Shown here one piece after another: positions 9,462 to 18,154 of a stretch of 64,000 nt of DNA (within the stretch, counting starts at the first letter, position 1; every line of letters starts with the position of its first letter). Under the pieces are notes generated by a model. It had not been told where the DNA came from, did not search any database, and was given only the letters and a program-made list of their open reading frames with translations. Made by a program: the position numbers and the translations under genes. The DNA lies in contig NZ_CAMEFX010000001.1 in the NCBI RefSeq assembly GCF_945915845.1, positions 140,035-204,034 of the forward strand. Direction: 5' to 3'. This stretch comes from an uncultured Actinobacillus sp. Its GTDB lineage: Bacteria > Pseudomonadota > Gammaproteobacteria > Enterobacterales > Pasteurellaceae.

Positions 9462-10138
9462 CAGCTTGCTCACGCCGAGACTTTGTTTCTGGAATGGGGG
9501 CGTTAATCCTTACAACAGGAACAACAGTTAGTTTAACGGCACAAGGTGAAAGTGAACAGCCAACCCAAGCAAAACGCTATGCAATGGTACATGACGAAAC
9601 CGCCTGCATAGGTTGTACAGCTTGCATGGAAGCCTGTCGCGAAACAAACCAAGTGCCGGAAGGTGTTTCTCGTTTGGAAATTATCCGTAGTGAACCTATT
9701 GGAGAATTTCCGAACCAAGAATACGAATTTTTCCGTCAATCATGTCAGCATTGTACTAATGCCCCTTGTGTTAAGGTTTGCCCAACTGGGGCATCATTTA
9801 TCGATCCTGAAACAGGCATTGTGGATGTACATAAAGATCTTTGTGTGGGTTGCCAATATTGTATTGCCGTATGTCCATATCGCGTACGTTTTATTCATCC
9901 TGAACATAAAACCGCGGATAAATGTAACTTCTGTCGCGATACCAATTTAGCAAAAGGTAAACAGCCTGCTTGTGTTGAAGCTTGTCCAACAAAAGCATTG
10001 ACCTTTGGGGATATGAATGATCGAAACAGTGCTGTCGCTCGAAAAGTTCGCGAAAACCCAGTTTATCGCACCAAAGTCAATCTTGGTACAGAACCGAACT
10101 TATACCATATCCCAACCGGCAAAGGGGAGCATAGATAA
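9458..10138 (+). CDS. nrfC: NrfC, 4Fe-4S ferredoxin-type electron transfer subunit
   Basis: Iron-sulfur subunit that, with NrfD, oxidises menaquinol and reduces NrfB. The N-terminus has a twin-arginine-like signal (CSRRDFVSGMG, then a hydrophobic run), fitting export of a folded Fe-S protein. Four cysteine clusters are present: CIGCTACMEAC, CQHCTNAPCVKVC, CVGCQYCIAVC and CNFC...CVEAC, typical of the DMSO reductase B/NrfC family. 226 residues. Overlaps nrfB by 4 bases and nrfD by 1 base, so the three are translationally coupled. Confidence 0.96.
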   Translation: MTACSRRDFVSGMGALILTTGTTVSLTAQGESEQPTQAKRYAMVHDETACIGCTACMEACRETNQVPEGVSRLEIIRSEPIGEFPNQEYEFFRQSCQHCTNAPCVKVCPTGASFIDPETGIVDVHKDLCVGCQYCIAVCPYRVRFIHPEHKTADKCNFCRDTNLAKGKQPACVEACPTKALTFGDMNDRNSAVARKVRENPVYRTKVNLGTEPNLYHIPTGKGEHR

Positions 10139-11094
10139 TGACAGAATATTTTCACACACCCAACCTTGTCTGGGATAGCACCATTGCAATTTATCTCTTT
10201 TTATTAGGGATTTCATCAGGTGCAGTACAATTAGCTATTGCTTATCGCCGAAGCCATCATATGGATAAACCAAGCCAAAACTGGATTATCCGAAGTGCCT
10301 TATTTTTAGGTACCGTACCAACCTTAGTGGGATTAACGCTGTTAATATTCCACTTAGCGCGTCCTTGGACATTCTGGAAATTGATGTTTAATTATCAATT
10401 TAATTCCGTGATGTCTATGGGGGTAATGCTATTCCAAGTGTATATGCTGTTTATGGTCATTTGGGCGGCGGTTATCTTTAAACATGAATTGGACGTACTC
10501 ATTAAACGCTTTGTCCCAAAACTTCAATTTATCACCACATTGATTAACAAGATTGACGGTTTGTTCAATTTTGCCGAAGTCATCTTGTTTGTACTCGCTG
10601 CGGTGTTAGGGGCATACACAGGGTTCTTGCTCTCTGCATTAATCAGCTATCCAATGTTGAATAACCCTGTTTTACCTGCGTTATTCTTAGCATCAGGGAC
10701 ATCATCAGGTATTGCCGCTACTTTCCTTTGTATCTTAATTGCAGGAAAATTAAAAGGCGACAGCCATGAAGTGCATTTTATCCATAAATTTGAAGTACCG
10801 ATTATGGTCACTGAATTAGGTTTGATTGTCTGTTTCTTTGTGGGATTATACTTTGGTGATGCCTCAAAAGTGCAAGCCTTATATAACGCTTTATCCGGTT
10901 TCTGGGGAGCGGTATTCTGGATTGGGGTCATGTTCATTGGTATCTTAATCCCATTAGTGGCAAACTTATTTGCCGGTGAGAAATTAAAATACAACGCAAA
11001 ATTCATTATTTTAGTCTCAATTTTCGACTTAATTGGTGTATTATGCTTACGTTATTTTATTTTGTACGCAGGGCAATTAACCATTGCAGGATAA
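10138..11094 (+). CDS. nrfD: NrfD, integral-membrane quinol-interacting subunit
   Basis: Polysulfide-reductase/NrfD-family membrane protein that binds menaquinol and hands electrons to NrfC. 318 residues with about eight hydrophobic segments; the opening FHTPNLVWDSTIAIYLFLLG is typical of the family. ATG overlaps the nrfC stop by one base. A GC-rich hairpin follows, then the haem-lyase genes. Confidence 0.95.
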   Translation: MTEYFHTPNLVWDSTIAIYLFLLGISSGAVQLAIAYRRSHHMDKPSQNWIIRSALFLGTVPTLVGLTLLIFHLARPWTFWKLMFNYQFNSVMSMGVMLFQVYMLFMVIWAAVIFKHELDVLIKRFVPKLQFITTLINKIDGLFNFAEVILFVLAAVLGAYTGFLLSALISYPMLNNPVLPALFLASGTSSGIAATFLCILIAGKLKGDSHEVHFIHKFEVPIMVTELGLIVCFFVGLYFGDASKVQALYNALSGFWGAVFWIGVMFIGILIPLVANLFAGEKLKYNAKFIILVSIFDLIGVLCLRYFILYAGQLTIAG

Positions 11095-11112
11095 GTGAGT
11101 TATCGAATAAAA

Positions 11113-11136
11113 TCAGGGGCGTTTTTAACGCCCTTT
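11113..11136 (+). terminator. Hairpin after nrfD
   Basis: AGGGGCG and CGCCCTTT flank a short T/A loop. The U-run lies partly in the loop and partly after the stem, so termination efficiency is uncertain. It separates nrfABCD from nrfE. Confidence 0.5.
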
Positions 11137-11177
11137 CAATTTAAATATCCCCTTGAAATTACGAATAAACGAATAAA

Positions 11178-13118
11178 ATGCTGCCTGAACTTGGATTTAT
11201 TGCACTGCTAATCGCCACACTTTCTTGTGTTTTTCTTGCCGTTATTCCCCATATCGGCATAGCCAAAAATACCGAGAATTTAATCCGCACTTCGTGGCAT
11301 TTAAGCTATTGTTTTACGCTTTTTACCGGCCTTTCTATCGGTATTCTTGCTTATAGCTTTGCGGTAGATGATTTTTCTTTAGACTATGTTGCAGCCCATT
11401 CTAATTCTCAACTTCCAATGTTCTTCAAGATTGCTGCAACTTGGGGCGGACACGAAGGCTCAATGTTGTTTTGGCTTTTTTCCTTAAGTGTTTGGGTAAG
11501 CCTATTTGCTTATTTTAGCCGTAAAATCAATCCCATTATTGCGGCGCGAACCCTGGCTATTCTTGGCTTAATTTGCCTTGGTTTTTGTCTTTTTATTCTT
11601 TATTTTTCTAATCCCTTTATCCGCCAATTTCCTGTACCACCGGAAGGTCGCGATCTCAATCCCATGTTACAAGATATCGGATTGATTTTTCATCCGCCAT
11701 TACTCTATTTAGGCTATGTCGGGTTTGCGGTGAACTTTGCCTTAACAATTTCTGCCTTGCTTGCAGGACAATTTAACGCACTGATTGCACGTTGGATGCG
11801 CCCTTGGGTGTTGCTCTCTTGGTTATTTCTCACCCTTGGCATTGTACTTGGTGCATGGTGGGCTTATTACGAATTAGGCTGGGGCGGCTGGTGGTTTTGG
11901 GATCCTGTAGAAAATGCGTCTTTAATGCCTTGGCTGTTAGGTTTGGGCTTATTGCATAGCTTAATAGCCACAGAACAGCGCGGTATTTTTAGTTATTGGA
12001 GCATTTTGCTCTCGCTGTTAGCCTTTGCCTTCAGTTTGCTCGGCACCTTTATTGTGCGCTCGGGTGTACTCACTTCCGTGCATGCTTTCGCAGTAGATGG
12101 TGAACGCGGTACGGCATTATTAGCCTTATTCTTTTTGTTAACCGTAGGCTCGCTCACATTATTTGCCTTCAAAACCAATTTACAAGCCAACTTGCCAAAA
12201 AGCGCGGTGAAATTTTCATTGTTTTCTAAAGACGTGTTGATATTAACGGCGAATATTTTATGGGCAGTGGCAACAGTGAGTGTTTTCCTTGGCACTTTCT
12301 ATCCCATGTTTTTTACCGCGATGGGCTGGGGCTCAATTTCTGTTGGTGCCCCTTATTTCAATAGTATTTTCGTACCACTTATTGTGCTGATGTTGGTGGC
12401 AATGGTGTGGGTATTAGCGACAAAATGGCAAAATACCAACCGCACTTTATGGCAAAAATATCTTGCCTTATTGTTGCCCGCCATCCTGATTGCCTATGGA
12501 TTAATCGATGACACCATGGCACAAGAACCAACATTAAAATTTCATTGGATCGCATTTTTACTGTTAAGTTTGGCTATTTGGCTATTAATCGCCACCCTTT
12601 GGCAAAATTGGATGGCGATAAATCGCCGAAAATTAGGGGTGATTTTTGCTCATTGTGGCGTAGCAATTACAGTGATCGGCGCGGTAATGTCGAGTTATTT
12701 CGGCTCAGAAATAGGTGTTCGTTTAGCCCCAAATCAACATCAAAGCTTAAATGGCTACGACTTCCATTATTTAGGCTTTAGTCATGAAATTGGCGCCAAC
12801 TATACCAGCGAAAAAGCCCATTTTGAGATAACAAAAAATGGCCAAAAATATACCGCACTTTTTCCTGAACGCCGTTATTACGATGTTCGTACCATGAATA
12901 TGTCAGAAGTCGGGATTAACTGGGGGCTCTTCGGGGACATTTACATTGTTATGGGCGATAAATTAACCAAAGAAAGCGGTATTCCAGGGGAGTTTACTTT
13001 TCGATTACATTACAAACCTTTTGTAGGGTGGTTGTGGTTTGGAGGCATCTTAATGGCAATAGGCGCAATGTTCGCTGTTTTGGGACGAAAAAATAAAAAT
13101 GAAAAAGAGAGAAATTAA
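11178..13118 (+). CDS. nrfE: NrfE / CcmF-family cytochrome c haem lyase subunit
   Basis: Large membrane protein of the haem-lyase complex that ligates haem to apocytochromes; NrfE-type lyases serve the CxxCK haem of NrfA. 646 residues with about 14 hydrophobic segments and the tryptophan-rich haem-handling motif WGGWWFWDPVENAS (near 11880-11920). At this length it is closer to CcmF than to the shorter E. coli NrfE, so NrfE is inferred from the neighbours (nrfABCD upstream, nrfFG-like gene downstream). No strong ribosome-binding site precedes the ATG. Confidence 0.88.
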   Translation: MLPELGFIALLIATLSCVFLAVIPHIGIAKNTENLIRTSWHLSYCFTLFTGLSIGILAYSFAVDDFSLDYVAAHSNSQLPMFFKIAATWGGHEGSMLFWLFSLSVWVSLFAYFSRKINPIIAARTLAILGLICLGFCLFILYFSNPFIRQFPVPPEGRDLNPMLQDIGLIFHPPLLYLGYVGFAVNFALTISALLAGQFNALIARWMRPWVLLSWLFLTLGIVLGAWWAYYELGWGGWWFWDPVENASLMPWLLGLGLLHSLIATEQRGIFSYWSILLSLLAFAFSLLGTFIVRSGVLTSVHAFAVDGERGTALLALFFLLTVGSLTLFAFKTNLQANLPKSAVKFSLFSKDVLILTANILWAVATVSVFLGTFYPMFFTAMGWGSISVGAPYFNSIFVPLIVLMLVAMVWVLATKWQNTNRTLWQKYLALLLPAILIAYGLIDDTMAQEPTLKFHWIAFLLLSLAIWLLIATLWQNWMAINRRKLGVIFAHCGVAITVIGAVMSSYFGSEIGVRLAPNQHQSLNGYDFHYLGFSHEIGANYTSEKAHFEITKNGQKYTALFPERRYYDVRTMNMSEVGINWGLFGDIYIVMGDKLTKESGIPGEFTFRLHYKPFVGWLWFGGILMAIGAMFAVLGRKNKNEKERN

Positions 13119-13152
13119 GTAGATGAAAGATAAGAGGAATTTGAGAAAGAAG

Positions 13153-13228
<76 letters not shown>

Positions 13229-13246
13229 ACTGAAGAAAGTGCCGCT

Positions 13247-13274
13247 ATTATATGAATTTTTTTATGTCTTGCAA
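13247..13274 (-). promoter_or_regulatory. Promoter of tRNA-Thr
   Basis: Minus strand reads TTGCAA (13269-13274), 16 bases, TATAAT (13247-13252), placing the start about 10 bases before the tRNA 5' end. Well-formed sigma-70 promoter. Confidence 0.75.
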
Positions 13275-13297
13275 CTTTTTTTTTGAAGAAATTTTAA

Positions 13298-13828
13298 ATG
13301 ATGAAGAAAAAACTCTTATTATTTTTACCACTAATGCTTATTTTGGGAATTTGTAGCCTGTTATTTATGGGATTGCAGCAAGATCCGAAAAAAATTGCTT
13401 CTGCGTTAATTGATAAACCTGTGCCAGAATTTTTCCAAGCCGATTTGCAAGATAGTAACATTATTCGGAGTAATAAAGATTTTCCTAAAAAAGCCTTTTT
13501 AATCAATGTATGGGGAAGTTGGTGTTATTATTGCAAACAAGAACATCCCTTATTAAAAGAGCTTGCTGCGCAGGGCGTTACAATTATTGGGCTGAACTAT
13601 CGCGATAAAAAAACAAATGCGTTAGCCTATTTACAACATTCAGGAAATCCATTTTTGTTTAATATTGATGATAGCCACGGAAAACTTGCCATGCAGCTCG
13701 GTGTTGATGGCGCGCCTGAAACTTACATTGTCGATCAATATGGTGTGATCCGTTATCGTTATTCAGGAGCATTTGATCGAAATGCGATGTTAAATATTAT
13801 TTTGCCTGAATTGGAAAAATTAAAATGA
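13298..13828 (+). CDS. DsbE/CcmG-like thioredoxin of the nrf haem-ligation system
   Basis: Membrane-anchored periplasmic thioredoxin-fold protein that would keep the haem-binding cysteines of apocytochrome c reduced. Residues 5-25 form a single N-terminal membrane segment. The redox motif is WCYYC rather than the WCPTC common in CcmG, and GAPETYIVD carries the cis-proline of the family. 176 residues, usual length. The next gene overlaps by 4 bases. It corresponds to the thioredoxin often called NrfX or DsbE in such clusters; the exact symbol is uncertain. Confidence 0.88.
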   Translation: MMKKKLLLFLPLMLILGICSLLFMGLQQDPKKIASALIDKPVPEFFQADLQDSNIIRSNKDFPKKAFLINVWGSWCYYCKQEHPLLKELAAQGVTIIGLNYRDKKTNALAYLQHSGNPFLFNIDDSHGKLAMQLGVDGAPETYIVDQYGVIRYRYSGAFDRNAMLNIILPELEKLK

Positions 13829-14904
13829 AAAAATGGTTAGGTTTCTTGTGTTTGATTTTCAGTCTTTCCGCTTATGGAGAGATGGTAGATACATTCCCAT
13901 TTAAACACACAGAAGATCGTATTCGTGCCGTTGAATTAGCAAAATCCTTACGTTGCCCACAATGTCAAAATCAAAATTTAGTCGAATCCAATTCGCCTAT
14001 TGCTTATGACTTGCGTCTTGAAGTGTACAAAATGATCAATGAAGGCAAAAGCAATGAGCAAATTATTGATGTGATGACAGCACGTTTTGGTCATTTTGTT
14101 CTTTATAAGCCACCTTTTCACTGGCGAACGGCCTTACTTTGGGGCTTACCCTTTTTGTTGCTGAGTGCGGCGTTAGTGGCAATGTGGCATTATGGCAAAA
14201 AACATGAAGAACAAGCTGCCCCACAAGAAACAAACAAGGATACATTACCCTTAGAAAAAAAGGTGGTATTTCCAACAAGTGAGATAAAAAAAAGTGCGGT
14301 TAAAAATACGCCTATTTTTTTGTGGGGAATATGGTTAAGTTTACTCATTGTGCCGCTGACGTATTATTTTACCCTTAATCGTTTTAATGTGGCACAACAA
14401 GGTGAACAGGCATTTACACAAGCGCAACAGCAAATACAAAGCGCGACTGCGCATACTCGTAATGAAGATTACGTTATTTCTATTCAAAACAAATTACGCA
14501 AAGATCCTAATGATGCGCAAGGGTGGATTGAGTTAGGACAGGCGTATGTATTAAGTAATGAATTTGAAAATGCTTTAACCGCTTATGCCAATGCAGAAAA
14601 AATAACGGGTACAAAACCTGTCATTTTGGGCTTAGCCGCTACCGCACTTTATTATCAAGCAGGTCAGCGCATCACCCCAAAAGTACAACAATTCATTGAC
14701 GTTGCGTTGCAACAAGATCCCTACGAAACCGCAAGTTTGTCTTTACTGGCATCTGATGCGTTTTTACATACGGATTACGCAAATGCCTTGAAATATTGGC
14801 AAATGTTATTGGATAGTGAACGTCCCGATATCAATCGCCGCCAAATTATTGAAACCATGAGAATGGCGGAAAATTTATTAAGAGCAAAGAAAGTAAATGA
14901 ATAA
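13825..14904 (+). CDS. Fused NrfF (CcmH) - NrfG (CcmI-like TPR) haem lyase protein
   Basis: Two-part haem-ligation factor. Residues 1 to about 20 are a signal peptide; residues 35-100 form the CcmH/NrfF domain with the thioredoxin-like CxxC in LRCPQCQNQNLVES; a membrane segment follows near residues 95-115 and another near 165-185. The C-terminal half (about 200-359) holds tetratricopeptide repeats (DPNDAQGWIELGQAYVLSNE is one) as in NrfG/CcmI, which bind apocytochrome C-termini. E. coli keeps nrfF and nrfG separate while its CcmH is fused like this one. Coupled to the upstream gene by an ATGA overlap. Confidence 0.88.
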   Translation: MKKWLGFLCLIFSLSAYGEMVDTFPFKHTEDRIRAVELAKSLRCPQCQNQNLVESNSPIAYDLRLEVYKMINEGKSNEQIIDVMTARFGHFVLYKPPFHWRTALLWGLPFLLLSAALVAMWHYGKKHEEQAAPQETNKDTLPLEKKVVFPTSEIKKSAVKNTPIFLWGIWLSLLIVPLTYYFTLNRFNVAQQGEQAFTQAQQQIQSATAHTRNEDYVISIQNKLRKDPNDAQGWIELGQAYVLSNEFENALTAYANAEKITGTKPVILGLAATALYYQAGQRITPKVQQFIDVALQQDPYETASLSLLASDAFLHTDYANALKYWQMLLDSERPDINRRQIIETMRMAENLLRAKKVNE

Positions 14905-16108
14905 TTACAGTGAAACCATCATCATCGGTGCCGGTGCATCAGGTTTATTTTGTGCGGCTCAAATCGGACAGGCTGGCAAGCAGGTAACAGTTTTCGACAG
15001 CGGTAAAAAGATTGGTCGTAAAATTCTGATGTCGGGCGGTGGCTTTTGTAACTTCACCAATATGGATGTAAAACCAAGTTGCTATTTATCGCAAAACCCG
15101 CATTTTGTGAAATCCGCTTTAGCACGCTATACTCAATGGGATTTTATTGGCTTAGTGTGTGAATACGGCATTGCTTATCATGAAAAAGGCCATTCAGGTC
15201 AATTATTTTGTGATCATTCAGCGCAAGATATTGTGTCTTTACTCGAAAAAGAATGTCAAAAAGGCAACGTTCATCTTCACTTACGCCAACAAGTTGAATG
15301 TGTTGACCTTATAGAAAATGATAGCAAAGCGCGATTTAAAATTCGGACAAATGGTACAGAATGGCATTGTTGGAACTTAATCATTGCCACAGGTGGCTTA
15401 TCTATGCCAGCCTTAGGTGCCTCTTCTTTTGGCTATAAAATTGCAGATCAATTTGGTATTAATGTCATTCCACCGCGAGCTGCCTTAGTGCCCTTTACCT
15501 ATCGCGAAACGGATCAATTTTTGAGCGCGCTTGCAGGAGTCTCTTTGCCCATTGAAGCGACCATAAAACAAACCACCTTTCGTGAAAATATGCTATTTAC
15601 CCACCGTGGATTATCAGGCCCGGCAATCCTACAGATTTCAAGTTATTGGCAACCCAATGAATCTGTCACGATTAATTTATTACCGTCAGAGGATATTACT
15701 GCCAAATTAATAGAACTGCGTCAATCATCGCCAAATATGCAGCTAAAAAACGCATTAACACAATATTTGCCAAAACGTTTAGTAGAACTGTGGATTGAAC
15801 AGGGTGTGTTAAACATACCCAATAAAGTCTTGGCTCAATTAAGCAAAACAGAGTTGCAAACAATTCAACAACTTGTGCATTGTTGGGCATTTTTCCCTAA
15901 TGGCACAGAAGGTTATCGCACTGCAGAAGTGACTTTAGGCGGCGTGGATACCCATGAAATTTCATCCAAAACCATGGAATGTCAGAAAGTAAAAGGATTG
16001 TATTTTATTGGCGAAGTGTTGGATGTGACAGGTTGGTTAGGCGGCTTTAACTTCCAATGGGCTTGGAGTTCCGCCTACGCCTGTGCAGAAAATATTATTC
16101 AGCGTTAA
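14897..16108 (+). CDS. yhiN: YhiN/HI0933-family FAD-dependent flavoprotein
   Basis: Flavoprotein of the HI0933-like family. The N-terminal dinucleotide fold is clear (IIIGAGASGLFCA at residues 8-20), followed by KIGRKILMSGGGFCNFTN, a family hallmark, and near the C-terminus GLYFIGEVLDVTGWLGGFN, the second FAD-contacting block. Relatives include BaiN-type reductases, but the physiological substrate is not known. 403 residues. It overlaps the nrfFG fusion gene by 8 bases, so it is likely transcribed with the nrf genes; H. influenzae has a similar adjacency. Confidence 0.92.
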   Translation: MNNYSETIIIGAGASGLFCAAQIGQAGKQVTVFDSGKKIGRKILMSGGGFCNFTNMDVKPSCYLSQNPHFVKSALARYTQWDFIGLVCEYGIAYHEKGHSGQLFCDHSAQDIVSLLEKECQKGNVHLHLRQQVECVDLIENDSKARFKIRTNGTEWHCWNLIIATGGLSMPALGASSFGYKIADQFGINVIPPRAALVPFTYRETDQFLSALAGVSLPIEATIKQTTFRENMLFTHRGLSGPAILQISSYWQPNESVTINLLPSEDITAKLIELRQSSPNMQLKNALTQYLPKRLVELWIEQGVLNIPNKVLAQLSKTELQTIQQLVHCWAFFPNGTEGYRTAEVTLGGVDTHEISSKTMECQKVKGLYFIGEVLDVTGWLGGFNFQWAWSSAYACAENIIQR

Positions 16109-16143
16109 GATCTAGAATCTATTTATCTTTCAATAAATCGCCG

Positions 16144-16422
16144 CTAAAGTGCAAATTGCGGCGTAACTTCATTGGTGAGTTCAACTAAATCGTGAATATT
16201 GATTAGCCAATGAGGTGAAACATTTTCCGTTAATCCACGTGCTTGCACATCATTATCTAATACATAGATAGACGCTTTGCATTGCGCCAATAAATCTGCT
16301 GCCTTAATGACAAGAAAGACACCGTTTTGCCATAAAACAACTGCATCCTTTTCATTCATATATTGAAAATAACGGCTAAGTTCCTTTTTGTCGTAACTGG
16401 CTTGAGAAAAAGTATAAAGCAT
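16144..16422 (-). CDS. tusB: TusB, sulfurtransferase complex subunit
   Basis: Third component of the TusBCD hexamer, which relays persulfide sulfur from TusA to TusE and on to MnmA for 2-thiouridine in tRNA. 92 residues, DsrH-like fold; begins MLYTFSQASYDKKEL and contains the conserved DNDVQARG. It lies 9 bases after tusC. A small palindrome at its 3' end (CGCCGC...GCGGCG) faces the convergent flavoprotein gene. Confidence 0.9.
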   Translation of the reverse strand: MLYTFSQASYDKKELSRYFQYMNEKDAVVLWQNGVFLVIKAADLLAQCKASIYVLDNDVQARGLTENVSPHWLINIHDLVELTNEVTPQFAL

Positions 16423-16431
16423 AATCCTTTC

Positions 16432-16794
16432 CTAAAAGGTGAAAATTTTATCCGCACTTTGTAATTTTTCGATAATTTCAGCGCGTTTCAAAATATGACA
16501 AGGCAGGATAATTTCTTTATCCGCTAAATCTCTTTCCACAACGCTTTCTTCGCAAAGATAACGCTGATCGATCTCATTTAATTCAAGCAACTTAAATGTG
16601 CTAATAAAATCTTTTTGGTGGATTTTTTCAGGCTGCTGATTGGCAAGCAAATTAAATATCCCATCTTCAATAAAGAACACGGCAATATCGTCTTCATTAC
16701 TAAATGCTGTTGCAGCTAATAGTGTGTCCAAACCTTCACGACTGGATGATGAACCATAAGGCGGTGAACGAAAAACAAAAGCAAGTTTAGTCAT
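16432..16794 (-). CDS. tusC: TusC, sulfurtransferase complex subunit
   Basis: DsrF-like subunit of the TusBCD sulfur relay. 120 residues, family length; recognised by KLAFVFRSPPYGSSSSREGLD at the start and VAVFFIEDG-like central block (AVFFIEDGIFNLL). It overlaps tusD by 4 bases (ATGA), indicating coupled translation. Confidence 0.93.
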   Translation of the reverse strand: MTKLAFVFRSPPYGSSSSREGLDTLLAATAFSNEDDIAVFFIEDGIFNLLANQQPEKIHQKDFISTFKLLELNEIDQRYLCEESVVERDLADKEIILPCHILKRAEIIEKLQSADKIFTF

Positions 16795-17171
16795 AATGTT
16801 ACCACTCGATCCGCTTGTAAAGTAGCCATAATAAATTCACCTAAACCAGCTATCACAAAACCCTCAGCAAGATTCGTCTCTTCGGGCGAAAATGCAGTTA
16901 ACTTATCCACAATACCACGGCGTTGGCTGGCTGCCACACAAAGATTTAAGGGGATATTATATTGTTGACTCAATGCCTGCCATGCCTTCACTAAGTTGAA
17001 TTCATCATTGGCTGGATAAACAAATTTATTGCCATTGCTGACACCATCTTGAAAAAAGAATATCTGTGTAATGTCATTGTCTTGAGCTATTACTTGTCTG
17101 GCAAATTGATAGGCTGAGAACGCACCTTGCGAACCATAAACAGGTTGCTTAATTGCAATCACATAGCGCAT
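16791..17171 (-). CDS. tusD: TusD, sulfurtransferase subunit with the active cysteine
   Basis: DsrE-like subunit that carries the sulfur-accepting cysteine of the TusBCD complex. The catalytic Cys is in LNLCVAASQRRGIVD, matching the E. coli Cys78 region. 126 residues. Its ATG overlaps the stop of the upstream yheO-like gene by one base, so regulator and tus genes form one operon, as in E. coli yheO-tusDCB. Confidence 0.95.
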   Translation of the reverse strand: MRYVIAIKQPVYGSQGAFSAYQFARQVIAQDNDITQIFFFQDGVSNGNKFVYPANDEFNLVKAWQALSQQYNIPLNLCVAASQRRGIVDKLTAFSPEETNLAEGFVIAGLGEFIMATLQADRVVTL

Positions 17172-17833
17172 TATTCTTGTTCCTGTTTAATTTGACGGAT
17201 ATAAAGATACACAGTATGACGCGAAATATCTAAGCGTTCTGCTACCAAATTAATCGCATCTTTAATATCAAAAATACCTTTCTCAAATAATGAAATGACA
17301 ATTTGGCGATTTTTATTATTATTCGCCACATAACGATCGCTGGTCACTTCTTCAATCGTTTGTTCCATCGTTTGAATAACCAAATCTTCCACTGAGCTGG
17401 CAAAGTTAACAATAGAAGTTTCATTATTGTCATTCGTTGGCATTAATGCTTGAATAAATTGAGAAACAGGCACTTCAAGATTAATATTAATACACAGTAA
17501 ACCAATAATTCGTTGGCTACTATTGCGAATGGCAATGGTTACAGACTTCATTAAACCGTTACTTTTAGCACGAGTGAAATAAGGCTTTGAAACACTGTCT
17601 GTTTTCATATTGTGCAAGGATTGTAATGCACGGTCAGTAATCGGCGACCCTTCTTGACGATTTGTATTATGTCCATTTGCAATATAAATGGCTGAACGCT
17701 CTAGATTTTCTAAGGAATGCAAAACAATCTCGCAATGGCTACCAATCAGCGCGCTAACGCCATCCACTACTGCGCGATAAGAATTAATGATCGTACGATC
17801 TTCATCCGTAAAAGGACGCTGGTCATTAAACAT
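17171..17833 (-). CDS. yheO: YheO-like PAS/HTH transcriptional regulator
   Basis: Putative DNA-binding regulator: an N-terminal YheO PAS-like domain (about residues 10-130, with NGHNTNRQEGSPITDRALQ) and a C-terminal helix-turn-helix (about 175-218, LVAERLDISRHTVYLYIRQI). 220 residues. First gene of the tus operon. A 27-bp inverted repeat 44 bases upstream is a candidate operator. No ligand or regulon is known to me for this family member. Confidence 0.92.
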   Translation of the reverse strand: MFNDQRPFTDEDRTIINSYRAVVDGVSALIGSHCEIVLHSLENLERSAIYIANGHNTNRQEGSPITDRALQSLHNMKTDSVSKPYFTRAKSNGLMKSVTIAIRNSSQRIIGLLCININLEVPVSQFIQALMPTNDNNETSIVNFASSVEDLVIQTMEQTIEEVTSDRYVANNNKNRQIVISLFEKGIFDIKDAINLVAERLDISRHTVYLYIRQIKQEQE

Positions 17834-17876
17834 GAAAAACTCTCAATTATCGGTTCAGCTAAGGTTGTAGAACGAT

Positions 17877-17903
17877 AAACCTTATATGAGCCATATAGGG
17901 TTT
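17877..17903. promoter_or_regulatory. 27-bp inverted repeat upstream of yheO-like gene
   Basis: AAACCTTATATG and CATATAGGGTTT match as inverted arms at 11 of 12 positions around AGC. Its position just upstream of the regulator gene suggests an operator, possibly for autoregulation; this is inference only. Confidence 0.45.
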
Positions 17904-17934
17904 GTCAACGCTCTCACCGCAATTAAGAGCAGTC

Positions 17935-18124
17935 AGACTGCTGACAAAGTTTTACTTAATAATCTGAAATATTTTGATTTCAAAAATATCTTGATATGAA
18001 ATGACTGTAGGGACACACTGCGTGTGTCCGTCATCAATTTTTTTACACCTTTTTGATTGAATTAATCATTTTCGGACACACGCAGTGTGTCCCTACAATG
18101 TTATTTGATGTTTGTCAGCAGTCT
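17935..18124. repeat. Nested inverted-repeat element (REP/BIME- or MITE-like, GTAG-headed)
   Basis: Outer 14-bp perfect arms AGACTGCTGACAAA (17935-17948) and TTTGTCAGCAGTCT (18111-18124) enclose 25-bp perfect inner arms at 18006-18030 and 18073-18097. Each inner arm is itself a palindrome (GGACACAC-TGC-GTGTGTCC) headed by GTAG, the tetranucleotide that precedes REP palindromes recognised by REP-associated transposases. It holds no open frame and fills most of the gap between the yheO-like gene and fkpA. Confidence 0.75.
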
Positions 18125-18152
18125 AACCGCACTTAAGTGCGGTCAATTTTTA
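18125..18152. terminator. USS-palindrome terminator downstream of fkpA
   Basis: AACCGCACTTAAGTGCGGT is an inverted pair of uptake-signal cores immediately beyond the fkpA stop. The T-rich stretch lies on the plus-strand side, so as a fkpA terminator it would depend on the stem more than on a U-tract. Confidence 0.55.
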
Positions 18153-18154
18153 TT

